Assembly (NCBI GenBank): GCA_937872465.1
Contig: CALMSR010000038.1
Location: 1-64,000 of the forward strand
Source of the DNA: an uncultured Paracoccaceae bacterium
GTDB lineage: Bacteria > Pseudomonadota > Alphaproteobacteria > Rhodobacterales > Rhodobacteraceae
Length of the DNA stretch: 64,000 bases
Reading direction: 5' to 3'
Part shown: in pieces, positions 29,790-39,289 of the stretch
Layout of the letters: every line of letters starts with the position of its first letter
Position numbering within the stretch: the stretch's first letter is position 1
Translations under genes and position numbers: made by a program
The notes under the pieces: generated by a model
What the model saw: only the letters and a program-made list of their open reading frames with translations
Databases searched by the model: none
What the model was told of the DNA's origin: nothing

Positions 29790-30350
29790 TCAGTAGAAGA
29801 CGGCGCGGCGATAGGCGCGGCGGCCGGCGCCGGCAAAGGAGACCGGCGTCAGGGGCCGGCCGATGATGTCGATGAAGAGCGAGGCGTTGTCGCCGAGCTC
29901 CGGCATGTGGCCGCCGAGGACCTTGACGGTGTAATGCAGGTCGCCGTTCTCGATCACCGGGTCGCGCAGTTCCACCACCGCCTCGATCAGGCTGTCCTTC
30001 CCCACAACCGAAAGGTCGGCGTTCGGCGGGTTCGAGGCGAAGCTGTCGGGGCCCTCGCTCCAGAAGGGCACGAACCGCTCGGTCTTCATGTTGCCGACGA
30101 TGCGCTCGGGGCGGTCGGAGAAGAAGAGCGTGACCGGGCTGACCCCGCGCAGGGTCAGGCGGTTCCGGTCGGAATCGAAGGCCATGCCGGTGGCGGTCTG
30201 CACGAAGAGGAACTCCGGCTCGCCGTCGCTCTCCTGGGCCCTCGCCGGCGCAGCGGCCAAGGCGGCGAGTCCCGCGCCGGCGGCGAGCAAGTCCCGGCGC
30301 GACGGGCGGCGTTGCGGGGCGGTCGGGAATTTCTGCTCCGAAGTATCCAT
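29790..30350 (-). CDS. Tat-exported protein of unknown function
   Basis: 186 residues. N-terminal twin-arginine signal SRRDLLAAGAGLAALAAAPARA, then a compact beta-rich domain: LFVQTATGMAFDSDRNRLTL, GVSPVTLFFSDRPERIVGNM, LFIDIIGRPLTPVSFAG and a basic C-terminus RRAYRRAVFY. The sequence looks like a conserved family of exported proteins but I cannot name it. ATG at 30350 with AAGGAAG upstream was preferred to a GTG six codons earlier. Tat export suggests folding or a cofactor before secretion. Confidence 0.75.
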   Translation of the reverse strand: MDTSEQKFPTAPQRRPSRRDLLAAGAGLAALAAAPARAQESDGEPEFLFVQTATGMAFDSDRNRLTLRGVSPVTLFFSDRPERIVGNMKTERFVPFWSEGPDSFASNPPNADLSVVGKDSLIEAVVELRDPVIENGDLHYTVKVLGGHMPELGDNASLFIDIIGRPLTPVSFAGAGRRAYRRAVFY

Positions 30351-30663
30351 GTCTTCCTTTGTCTCCACAGGGTCGATTGCGGCTGCGCTGGCTGCGTCGC
30401 GGAACCCCCGCCGGGGCCGGAGGGCGCTGCCGTTCCCCGCGAAGCGCCTGCGCCTCCCGGCTGGAACCTAGCAGAAGCCTCCGCGCGGAACTTGCCTTCA
30501 CGCGCCAGGACGGCCGAAGGGTGGGAGGATTTTCGCCCCGCTCGGGAGCCGGGGCGCAATGCCGGTCCCGGGCGATCGCAACGGCCCGGCCGCCCCACCG
30601 ACACCGTGGACCGGGGCTTGCCTCCGGAGAAGGCCGCGCCCCGCGCGCCGCCCGGAGATGGCG
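30351..30663. other. 313-base gap without recognisable gene
   Basis: Between the Tat-exported gene start and the PagL-like gene end. It must contain the promoter of the Tat-exported gene. No RNA gene, repeat copy or conserved frame was recognised. Confidence 0.5.
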
Positions 30664-31212
30664 TCAGAAGGTCCGGCCGAGGGTCAGGAAGAAGGTCTCG
30701 ACGCCGGGATTGGTGTCGCCGATACCGGCGTTGGACATGTGTTCGACGGCGAAACCGGCCCGCCAGGGCCCGTCGGCGATCGGGCGGCTGACGCCGATCC
30801 GGGAGCGGAACTCGAGCTCGGAGCCGAGATCGTGGCCATCGCCGAGGGAATAGCCGCCGGCCATGACCCCGAGGTCGAGCCGGAAATCCGCGCCGAACGG
30901 GTAATAGGCATCGATCCCGAGCCCGGCCCAGGCGTCGCCGTCGGCGTCGATCGTCAGGGCGCCGCCGAAGCCGAAGGCGAGCCGCCGGATCGCCCAGACG
31001 GGCCGGGAATGGACGCCTAGGCCGAGCGCGACTCCGGCCTCTTCCTCGCTGTCTAGGATGCCGTTGTAGCCGATGCTGAAGATGGCCTCGCCCGAAGACG
31101 CCCGCTCCGGGACACTCGCGAACAGGCAGAGGGCGAGCAGCGCCCGCCCGGCAGACCGTGGGGCGAGGGGCCCTTGCCGGGCCATGCGGCGGCGCGTCCC
31201 GGCGGCCGTCAC
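30664..31212 (-). CDS. Acyloxyacyl hydrolase, PagL-like lipid A 3-O-deacylase
   Basis: 182 residues including a signal peptide (ALLALCLFASVPERASSG). The C-terminal block VEHMSNAGIGDTNPGVETFF matches the PagL active site, His and Ser of HMSNAG with a following acidic residue, and the protein ends in Phe (LGRTF) as outer-membrane barrels do. It would trim the 3-position acyl chain of lipid A. The GTG start overlaps the stop of the DUF1285 gene by four bases; an internal ATG at 31185 is the alternative. Confidence 0.8.
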   Translation of the reverse strand: MTAAGTRRRMARQGPLAPRSAGRALLALCLFASVPERASSGEAIFSIGYNGILDSEEEAGVALGLGVHSRPVWAIRRLAFGFGGALTIDADGDAWAGLGIDAYYPFGADFRLDLGVMAGGYSLGDGHDLGSELEFRSRIGVSRPIADGPWRAGFAVEHMSNAGIGDTNPGVETFFLTLGRTF

Positions 31213-31826
31213 GATCCGGCGGTCTCCGCGCCGAGCTGCGCGGCCGGAATGAAGGGGAAGAAGGCGCCGCCCGACCAGATCCCGAACTGCGCCACGCCGT
31301 CGATCGTCTGCGTCTGCCCGATCTCCACGAGACGGTAGAAGCTCTTGCGGTCGATCAGCGCCTCGAGCCCGGCGCGGACATGGACATAGGGCGCAGGCTC
31401 GCCGGTCGCGGGGTCGCGGGTCACGCGGATCGGATGGCCTTCGCCGGCGGTCACTTCCTCGTCGACATTGGTGGTGAAGCGGATGGATGCGTCGGAGCCG
31501 GTGCCGGTGGCCTCGAAGTCGATGGCGACGAAGGGCGCATCATCGACGGTGATGCCGACCTTTTCCACCGGCGTCACGAGAAAGAACCGGTCGCCCTCGC
31601 GTTTCAGGATCGAGGCGAAGAGCCTGACGAGCGGTTTGCGGCCGATCGGCGTGCCGAGGTAGAACCAGGTGCCGTCGCGGGCGATGCGCATGTCGAGGTC
31701 GCCGCAGAACGGCGGGTTCCAGAGGTGGACCGGCGCGGGGCCCTTTTTCGAAGCGGTTCGAGCCGCCGCGGCCAGGGCTTCGGTGGTCGGCGTTGCCGCG
31801 GCGGGCGGACGGTCTGGGGCGGCCAT
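31209..31826 (-). CDS. DUF1285 family protein
   Basis: 205 residues. DUF1285 blocks are clear: LWNPPFCGDLDMRIARDGTW, YLGTPIGRKPLVRLFASILK, REGDRFFLVTPVEKVGITVDD and APYVHVRAGLEALIDRKSFYRL. Beta-rich cytoplasmic family, function not established. ATG at 31826 chosen; the frame runs nine codons further. Coupled by GTGA overlap to the PagL-like gene. Confidence 0.85.
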   Translation of the reverse strand: MAAPDRPPAAATPTTEALAAAARTASKKGPAPVHLWNPPFCGDLDMRIARDGTWFYLGTPIGRKPLVRLFASILKREGDRFFLVTPVEKVGITVDDAPFVAIDFEATGTGSDASIRFTTNVDEEVTAGEGHPIRVTRDPATGEPAPYVHVRAGLEALIDRKSFYRLVEIGQTQTIDGVAQFGIWSGGAFFPFIPAAQLGAETAGS

Positions 31827-32023
31827 GGGCCAATGCCTCCGGTCGATTGGCATCGGAGCGGCAGCCTAGTTCCAATCGCCCCGGCCAGCAATCCGCAGAC
31901 GACGGCAGCCGCCTGCGCGTTTTTCGCGCTCTCGTCACGCTTCCCGCACGATGCGGACCACGGTTCCCGCACGTCGGGACGGCAGGATCACACCACGGCA
32001 TTCCCCGAGGTGAGGACCCAGCG

Positions 32024-32218
32024 ATGACGACCACCAGCCCGACATTCGATCCGACCTCCGTTCCGGCGCGATCTGCCGGACGCCTCGCGGCTTTCCTGCG
32101 CGCCCTGCTCCGGATCCGCGCGGAGCCAGCCGGCGACGAGACGCTTGCGCGCCGTGAGGCCGAGCGCGAGCTCGACGCGGTCAAGGCCCGGCTCGGGACG
32201 TTGCCGCACGCGTTCTGA
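32024..32218 (+). CDS. Possible small protein, 64 residues
   Basis: ATG at 32024 with GAGG/GAGGA sequences upstream. It encodes TSVPARSAGRLAAFLRALLR followed by a charged helix (REAERELDAVKARLG). No known family. It ends two bases before the stop of the convergent regulator gene. Could be a genuine small gene or chance frame in G+C-rich DNA. Confidence 0.45.
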   Translation: MTTTSPTFDPTSVPARSAGRLAAFLRALLRIRAEPAGDETLARREAERELDAVKARLGTLPHAF

Positions 32219-32220
32219 TT

Positions 32221-34503
32221 TCAGCTCTCGCTTGCGAAAAGCGCCTCGAAACGCGCGTCGCCGTGCAGCACGGCGAGGTCCGGATCGTAGATGCGGATCC
32301 ACTCGCGCTTCTTGTCGGACACTCCGAGCGCCAGCGTCCTCGCGAGATGGCGGATCGCCGGTTCGGCCTCGCCCAGTAGGGCGAAGAGGCAGGCGATGTT
32401 GTAGGTGGCGCGCGGGTCTTCCGGCTCGAATGCAGCCGCGACCTGGGCCCAGCGCCGTGCCCGCTCGGTTTCGCCCAAGCCGTTCAGCGCCATGCCCATC
32501 ACGTAGGCGGCGCGTTCGTCGTAGGTGTTGAGCGAGATCCGCCTGCGACAGACCGCGATCACGTGCCGGCAGACCGCGTTGCACTCCTGCCGGCGGTCCA
32601 GCGCCAGAAGGCAGCAGATCAGCATCATGCCGGCCTGGAGCTCCTTGTCGGAGATCTCGAAGGCACGGCGCAGGTGGGGCGCCGCCTCCTCCAGGCGGCC
32701 GGCAAGCAGGTAGGTCAGGCCGTAGTGGTACTGTGCCTCGTAGAGCTGCGGATTGAGCCGGACCGCGGTCGCGAAATCGGCCAGCGCCTCATCCAGGCGG
32801 CCGCAATGCCCCAGGGCGGTGCCGCGGGCGCAGAGTCCCTCGGCCAGCCCGGGCTGCAGGCGCAAGGCGGTTTCGCTTTCCTCGATCGCCTGGTCCCAGT
32901 CGGCGGCGTCATGATGATAGGCGAGCTGGGAGATGCTGTCGGCGCGCCCCGCGTGGGCCGCGGCATAGTCCGGGTCGAGGGCGATGGCCCGCGCGAAGCC
33001 GTCTCGCGCGAGCTCGATGCTGCGTCGGGTCATCTCGCGTAGCAGGGCGCGCGAGCGCAGGTACTCGCGGTAGGCTTCCACGTCGCGCGTGCCGCGCGCC
33101 GCCTGGATCGTGGCGGCGCCGGGGTCGAGGTTGAGCCGCAGTGCCTGCACGATGGCGGCGGCGATCTCGCTTTGCAGCTCGAAGATGCCTTCCAGGTTGC
33201 GGTCGTAGCGCTCGGCCCAGATCTGGCGCATGGACCGGGCATCGGCGAGGCGGGCGGTGATGCGCACCGCGGGGCCGGCCATCCTGAGGCTGCCTTCGAG
33301 CACATGGCTGACGCCGAGCTCCTCGGCGATGCGGTCGGGCTCAATCACTCCGCCGCGGTACATCCCGCTCGAGGTATGCGCGGCGACGGAGAGACCGTCG
33401 ATGCCGGCGAGGTCTGTGATGATGTCCTCGGTGATGCCGTCGGCGAGATACCCCTGTTCGGCGTCGCCGCTGAGATTGACGAAGGGCAGCACGGCGATGG
33501 CCGGCCGGAGCGGCGCCTCGTCGATCGGCCGCGGCACCGCCGCCGAGCCCGGCGGGGGCAGCGGCGGGTCGAAGGCGGCGCTTCCGGTGGCGCGCAGGAC
33601 CGCGAGCGAGCTGGAATCGTCGAGCGCGATGTCGTCGGCAAGCGCCACGGTCTCCGGGGCCGGCTCGGTGTCGAGCTCGTGGCGCAGCAGCTCGCGGCAG
33701 GCGCGGAACTGCGCGAGCGCCAGGGCCCGCTCGCCGGATGCGGCCAGCAGCCGCATGATGGCGCGGTGGCTGGCTTCCCTGAGCGGCTCCAGCCCGAGAC
33801 AGCGGCGCATCAGTGCCAGGGCCTGGGCGTGGTGGCCTGCCGCCGCCAAGTGATCGGCTGCTCGTTCCAGCGCGACGATCGCGAGCGCGGTGCATTCCGC
33901 GCGCCGGTCGCGCAGCCAGTCCTCCAGCGCATCGCCGCCGGATTCGACTCCGTTCAGGAACGGACCGGGATAGAGGTCGTTGGGAAGCCCAGCGTCCGTC
34001 GGCTGCCTGGCGGCCGCACGCAGGCGGGCATAGTCGCTGACAAGCGCGTCCGGCCGGAGCGCCACCGTGTCGCGGTCGGCTTCGAGCGCGTCCTTGCCGA
34101 GCGCCCGGCGGATGTCGGACAGCGCCGCCCGCAGGCTTCCCCGCGCCTGCTCGGATTGGCGATCGGGCCAGAACAGGGCCGCAAGCGCTTCGCGGCCGTG
34201 GCGACCGCCGGGCGGCACCGCCAGATATGCCAGCAACAGCCGGGTCCTGCGCGACCTGAGGTCGCAAGGTCGCCCGTCTCGGTCGGAGAGCGCGAATCCG
34301 CCCAGCAGCTGCAATCGCGCGGATCCGGCTGCCGACGCCGGATCCGGTTTCCGGGGCGGGTCGGCGGGACTTGCCGGGGCGCTCACCGCACCCGCACCGA
34401 TCCGGGGCGGGCGAGCCTGCCGGCCGCGGGCGATCTGTCCGGATTGTGATCTCCGTTGGCCATTGTCGGCACGCCAAGCCGCGTTACTGTCGTCTCGCGA
34501 CAT
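32221..34503 (-). CDS. BTAD-domain transcriptional regulator with TolB-like and TPR domains
   Basis: 760 residues if started at ATG 34503; a GTG at 34386 (residue 40) is a possible alternative. Residues 63-155 form an OmpR-type winged helix (ARLQLLGGFALSDRDG, LRSRRTRLLLAYLAVPPGG), 158-290 the bacterial transcriptional activation domain, 334-460 a TolB-N-like segment typical of adenylate-cyclase-like regulators (AIAVLPFVNLSGDAEQGY, DGITEDIITDLAG), and 475-740 TPR repeats. No membrane segment or cyclase domain is present. It is divergent from the MoxR operon with only 49 bases between starts, so that operon is the natural target. Confidence 0.83.
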   Translation of the reverse strand: MSRDDSNAAWRADNGQRRSQSGQIARGRQARPPRIGAGAVSAPASPADPPRKPDPASAAGSARLQLLGGFALSDRDGRPCDLRSRRTRLLLAYLAVPPGGRHGREALAALFWPDRQSEQARGSLRAALSDIRRALGKDALEADRDTVALRPDALVSDYARLRAAARQPTDAGLPNDLYPGPFLNGVESGGDALEDWLRDRRAECTALAIVALERAADHLAAAGHHAQALALMRRCLGLEPLREASHRAIMRLLAASGERALALAQFRACRELLRHELDTEPAPETVALADDIALDDSSSLAVLRATGSAAFDPPLPPPGSAAVPRPIDEAPLRPAIAVLPFVNLSGDAEQGYLADGITEDIITDLAGIDGLSVAAHTSSGMYRGGVIEPDRIAEELGVSHVLEGSLRMAGPAVRITARLADARSMRQIWAERYDRNLEGIFELQSEIAAAIVQALRLNLDPGAATIQAARGTRDVEAYREYLRSRALLREMTRRSIELARDGFARAIALDPDYAAAHAGRADSISQLAYHHDAADWDQAIEESETALRLQPGLAEGLCARGTALGHCGRLDEALADFATAVRLNPQLYEAQYHYGLTYLLAGRLEEAAPHLRRAFEISDKELQAGMMLICCLLALDRRQECNAVCRHVIAVCRRRISLNTYDERAAYVMGMALNGLGETERARRWAQVAAAFEPEDPRATYNIACLFALLGEAEPAIRHLARTLALGVSDKKREWIRIYDPDLAVLHGDARFEALFASES

Positions 34504-34552
34504 GCTAGACCCTGTGGGGAGGACGGGCAACGCGCGGAAAGGCAGGCGGGAC

Positions 34553-35556
<1,004 letters not shown>

Positions 35557-35560
<4 letters not shown>

Positions 35561-36474
35561 TCGAGCCCCGCCTTCGCGGCAGGGAGAAGCCCCAGGGCGC
35601 GGTCGGGCTGCGGCGCGATGCCGAGAAGATCGCCGGCGCGCTGCCGCCGCTGCTGGCGGAGGCGGAATTCCTCGCCGGCAACGTCGCCATGGGCGTGCAC
35701 GGCCGGCGGCGGGCCGGCCATGGCGAGAATTTCTGGCAGTACCGGCAGGCGGTGCCGGGCGACGCGCGGTCGATGGTCGACTGGCGGCGGTCGGGCAAGT
35801 CGGACCTGCAGTTCATCCGCGAGATGGAATGGGAGGCGGCGCAGACCGTCTGCTTCTGGGTCGATGGCGCGCAGTCGATGGACTTTCGGTCCGATCCGGG
35901 CGCGCGGTCCAAGCGCGAGCGGGCTGCGCTGCTGGCGCTGGCGCTTTCGGTCCTGCTGATCAAGGCCGGCGAGCGGGTGGCGCTGATGGGCAGCGCCGCC
36001 GCCCAGCCGCGCAGCGGGCGGGCGCAGCTCAACCGTCTGGCGCTGGAGCTCGGCGGCGAGCCCGCCGATCCGCGGCCCGATTACGGCGCGCCGCCGCCCG
36101 ACCGCATGCCGAAGGGCGCGCGGGCGGTCTTTCTCTCCGATTTCCTCGGGGATCCCGAGGCGCTGACCCCGGCGCTGGCCCAGGCCGCCGACCGCGGCGT
36201 GCACGGCGTCTTCGTCCAGGTGCTCGACGAGAGCGAAGAGGTCTTTCCCTTCGACGGGCGGGTGATCTTCCGGAGCATGGGCGGGGGAACCGAATTCGAG
36301 ACCCAGCGGGCGCGGGCGCTGCGCGAGGCCTATGTCCGGCGGCTGGCGGAACGTCGCGCCTATCTGCAGGATCTGGCGCGCCGGCTCGGCTGGCGCTGCC
36401 TCTTCCATCGCACCAGCCAGAGCCCGCGCGCGGCGCTGCTCTGGCTCTACATGGCCGTGGGCGAGCGCGCATGA
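35557..36474 (+). CDS. DUF58 domain protein (MoxR partner)
   Basis: 305 residues. The DUF58 signature GENFWQYRQAVPGDARSMVDWRRSG is present, followed by VWA-like FWVDGAQSMDFRSDPG (a degenerate MIDAS Asp-x-Ser) and VFLSDFLGDPEALTPAL. Cytoplasmic partner of MoxR ATPases. ATGA overlap with moxR; seven bases before the next gene. No membrane segment. Confidence 0.92.
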
Positions 36475-36481
36475 GGCGGGC

Positions 36482-39286
36482 ATGAGCATCGGGCCGGTCG
36501 CCTTCCTCGCGCCCTGGCTGCTCCTGGGGCTGGCGGCGCTGCCGATCCTCTGGTGGCTCTTGCGCGCGGTGCCGCCGGCGCCGGCGCGGCGGGCCTTTCC
36601 CGGCGTGCGGCTGCTGCTCGGGCTCGACGATCCGGAGCGCATGCCCGAGCGCACGCCCTGGTGGCTGCTCGCCCTGCGCATGCTCGCGCTGGCGGCGGCG
36701 ATCGTCGCCTTCGCGGGGCCGGTGCTGAACCCGCGCGCCGAGGGCCGGGGCGGGCCGCTCCTGGTGCTGCTCGACGGCGGCTGGGCCGATGCGCCGGGCT
36801 GGAACGCGCGCATGGACCGTGTCGCGGCGGCGCTGGAGGACGCGGGCCGCGAGGGCCGGACGGCGGCGGTCCTCTCGCTGGCCGCGGCGCCGCCGGCGGA
36901 GGGCGGGATCCCCTGGCGCGCGGCCTCGGAATGGCAGGGGCGGCTCGCGGGCTTCGCGCCGCAGCCCTGGGCGCCGGACCGCAGCGCCTGGGCCGACTGG
37001 ATCGCCGGTGCCGAGGCCGGGGATTTCGAGACGCTCTGGCTCGGCGACGGTATCGGCGACGGCGGCGACGGCGGCGAGGGCGCGCTCGCCGAGGCGCTGC
37101 TCGCGCGCGGGCCGGCGACGCTGGCGCGCGCCGGGCGCAGCGCGCTCGCGCTGACCCCACCCTGGCTCGAGGAGGGCGCGCTGCGGGTCCGTGCCCTGCG
37201 GGCCGAGGCCGCCGGAGCGGCGCCGGTCGGCATCCTCGCGATCGGGCCGGATCCGAACGGCATCGAACGGGTGCTGGGCTCGGCGACGGCCGAATTCGCC
37301 GCGGGTGCCGCGAGCGTCGACGTGCCGGTCGCGATGCCGATCGAGCTGCGCAACCGGGTGGCGCGGCTGCAGCTCGCCGAGGGCGCCTCGGCGGGCGGGG
37401 TGGTGCTCGCCGACGATGCGGTGCGCCGGCGCAAGGTCGGTCTCGTCTCCGGGCGGGCCGGCGGCGAGGGGCAGGATCTGGTCGATCCGCTGCATTACCT
37501 GCGCAAGGCACTGGCGCCCTTCGCCGAGGTGGTCGAGGCGCCCTTGGGCGAGATGCTCAACACCGCGCCGGACATGCTGATCCTCGCCGATGTCGGGGCG
37601 ATCGGGGAGGCCGAGCGCGCGCTGCTGATGCCCTGGATCGAGGCCGGCGGCCTGCTGGTGCGCTTCGCCGGGCCGCGGCTGGCGGCCTCGGGCGCGGGGC
37701 AGCTCGAACCCGACCCGCTGCTTCCGGTCCGCCTGCGCGCCGGGGGGCGGTCGGTGGGCGGGGCGATGTCCTGGGGCGCGCCGCGCAAGCTGCGACCGTT
37801 TCCCGAAGGCGGCCCCTTCGCCGGGCTGGCGGTGCCGGAGGACGTGGACATCTCTGCCCAGGTGGTGGCACAGCCCGATCCGGACCTGCCGGAACGCGTG
37901 ATGGCCAGCCTCGAGGACGGGACGCCACTCGTGACCGGCCGGGCGATCGGCGACGGGCGGCTGGTGCTCTTCCACGTGACCGCGAACGCCGATTGGTCGA
38001 ACCTGCCGCTCTCGGGGCTCTTCGTGCAGATGCTCGAGCGGCTGGCCCAGAGCGCCGGCGGCCTCGGGCCGGCGCCCGAGGCGGTCGAGGGCGGGATCTG
38101 GACGCCGCTCCAGGTGATGAACGGGTTCGGCGAGCTTGAGACGCCGAGCCTCGTCTCTGGGATCGAGGGCGCGGCGCTGGCCGGGGACCGACCCTCGGCG
38201 GAGATGCCGCCAGGGATCTACGGCAGCGGCGAGCGGCGGGTGGCGCTCAACGTGATGCGCCGGGACGACCGGCTCGCGCCCATGGCCGGCCTGCCCGATG
38301 CGCTGGTGCAGGAGGCGCTCGACCGTCCCGCGGAGCGCCGGCTCGGCCCGCTTCTGCTGGCGCTGGCGCTGGTGCTGCTCGCCGCGGACGTGCTGGCGAC
38401 GCTGCGCGTCTCGGGCCGGCTCGGCAGCGGAAGCGCAAGGGCGGTGGCGCGCGGCGCGGCGCTGGTCCTGCTCGCCGCGGGGCTCGCGGGCGCGGCCGGA
38501 TCGGCGGCGCGGGCGCAGGATGCGAGGTCGGAGGCCGCCGCGCTCTATGCCGCGAACCGCACGGTGCTCGCCTATGTGAAGACGGGGAATGCCCGCGTGG
38601 ATGCGGTGAGCGAGGCCGGGCTGCGGGGCCTGAGCCGGGCGCTCTTCGACCGCACGGCGGTCGAGCCCGCCGAGCCCGTGGGGGTCGATCTGGAGCGCGA
38701 CGAGATCGCGCTCTATCCCTTCCTCTACTGGCCGGTCACCGAGGGGCAGGCGGCGCCTTCAGATGCCGCCGCCGCGCGGCTCAACGATTTCCTGCGCTTC
38801 GGCGGCATGATCCTCTTCGACACGCGGGACGCCGATCTCGGCGGCAGCCTGGGCGGGACGACCCCGAACGGGCGGGCGCTGCAGCGCATCGCGACCCGGC
38901 TCGACGTGCCGCCGCTGGAGCCGGTTCCGCTCGACCACGTCCTGACGCGGACCTTCTACCTGCTCCAGGACTTTCCCGGCCGGTGGGACGCCTCGACGGT
39001 CTGGGTGGAGGCCGCGCCAGCGGCCGAGGAGGTCGAGGGCATGCCGTTCCGCAACCTCAACGACGGGGTGACCCCGGTGGTGATCGGCGGCAACGACTGG
39101 GCCTCGGCCTGGGCGATGCAGGAGAACGGCCAGCCGATGTATCCCGTGGGCCGCGGCATCGCCGGCGAGCGCCAGCGCGAGATGGCGATCCGCTTCGGCG
39201 TGAACCTGATCATGCATGTGATGACGGGCAACTACAAATCCGACCAGGTGCATGTGCCCGCGCTGCTCGACCGGCTGGGACAATAG
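36482..39286 (+). CDS. Membrane protein with BatA-like N-terminus and DUF4159 C-terminus
   Basis: 934 residues. Two N-terminal membrane helices (around 8-30 and 58-80: LLLGLAALPILWWLLRAVPP, LLALRMLALAAAIVAFAGPV) as in BatA/aerotolerance proteins, a degenerate VWA region, a third helix near 620-640, and the DUF4159 domain in the last 220 residues (ALYPFLYWPVTEGQAAPSDA, GGMILFDTRDADLGG). DUF4159 is amidotransferase-like and of unknown activity. Probably anchors the MoxR complex to the inner membrane with a large periplasmic part. Confidence 0.9.
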   Translation: MSIGPVAFLAPWLLLGLAALPILWWLLRAVPPAPARRAFPGVRLLLGLDDPERMPERTPWWLLALRMLALAAAIVAFAGPVLNPRAEGRGGPLLVLLDGGWADAPGWNARMDRVAAALEDAGREGRTAAVLSLAAAPPAEGGIPWRAASEWQGRLAGFAPQPWAPDRSAWADWIAGAEAGDFETLWLGDGIGDGGDGGEGALAEALLARGPATLARAGRSALALTPPWLEEGALRVRALRAEAAGAAPVGILAIGPDPNGIERVLGSATAEFAAGAASVDVPVAMPIELRNRVARLQLAEGASAGGVVLADDAVRRRKVGLVSGRAGGEGQDLVDPLHYLRKALAPFAEVVEAPLGEMLNTAPDMLILADVGAIGEAERALLMPWIEAGGLLVRFAGPRLAASGAGQLEPDPLLPVRLRAGGRSVGGAMSWGAPRKLRPFPEGGPFAGLAVPEDVDISAQVVAQPDPDLPERVMASLEDGTPLVTGRAIGDGRLVLFHVTANADWSNLPLSGLFVQMLERLAQSAGGLGPAPEAVEGGIWTPLQVMNGFGELETPSLVSGIEGAALAGDRPSAEMPPGIYGSGERRVALNVMRRDDRLAPMAGLPDALVQEALDRPAERRLGPLLLALALVLLAADVLATLRVSGRLGSGSARAVARGAALVLLAAGLAGAAGSAARAQDARSEAAALYAANRTVLAYVKTGNARVDAVSEAGLRGLSRALFDRTAVEPAEPVGVDLERDEIALYPFLYWPVTEGQAAPSDAAAARLNDFLRFGGMILFDTRDADLGGSLGGTTPNGRALQRIATRLDVPPLEPVPLDHVLTRTFYLLQDFPGRWDASTVWVEAAPAAEEVEGMPFRNLNDGVTPVVIGGNDWASAWAMQENGQPMYPVGRGIAGERQREMAIRFGVNLIMHVMTGNYKSDQVHVPALLDRLGQ

Positions 39287-39289
39287 GGC

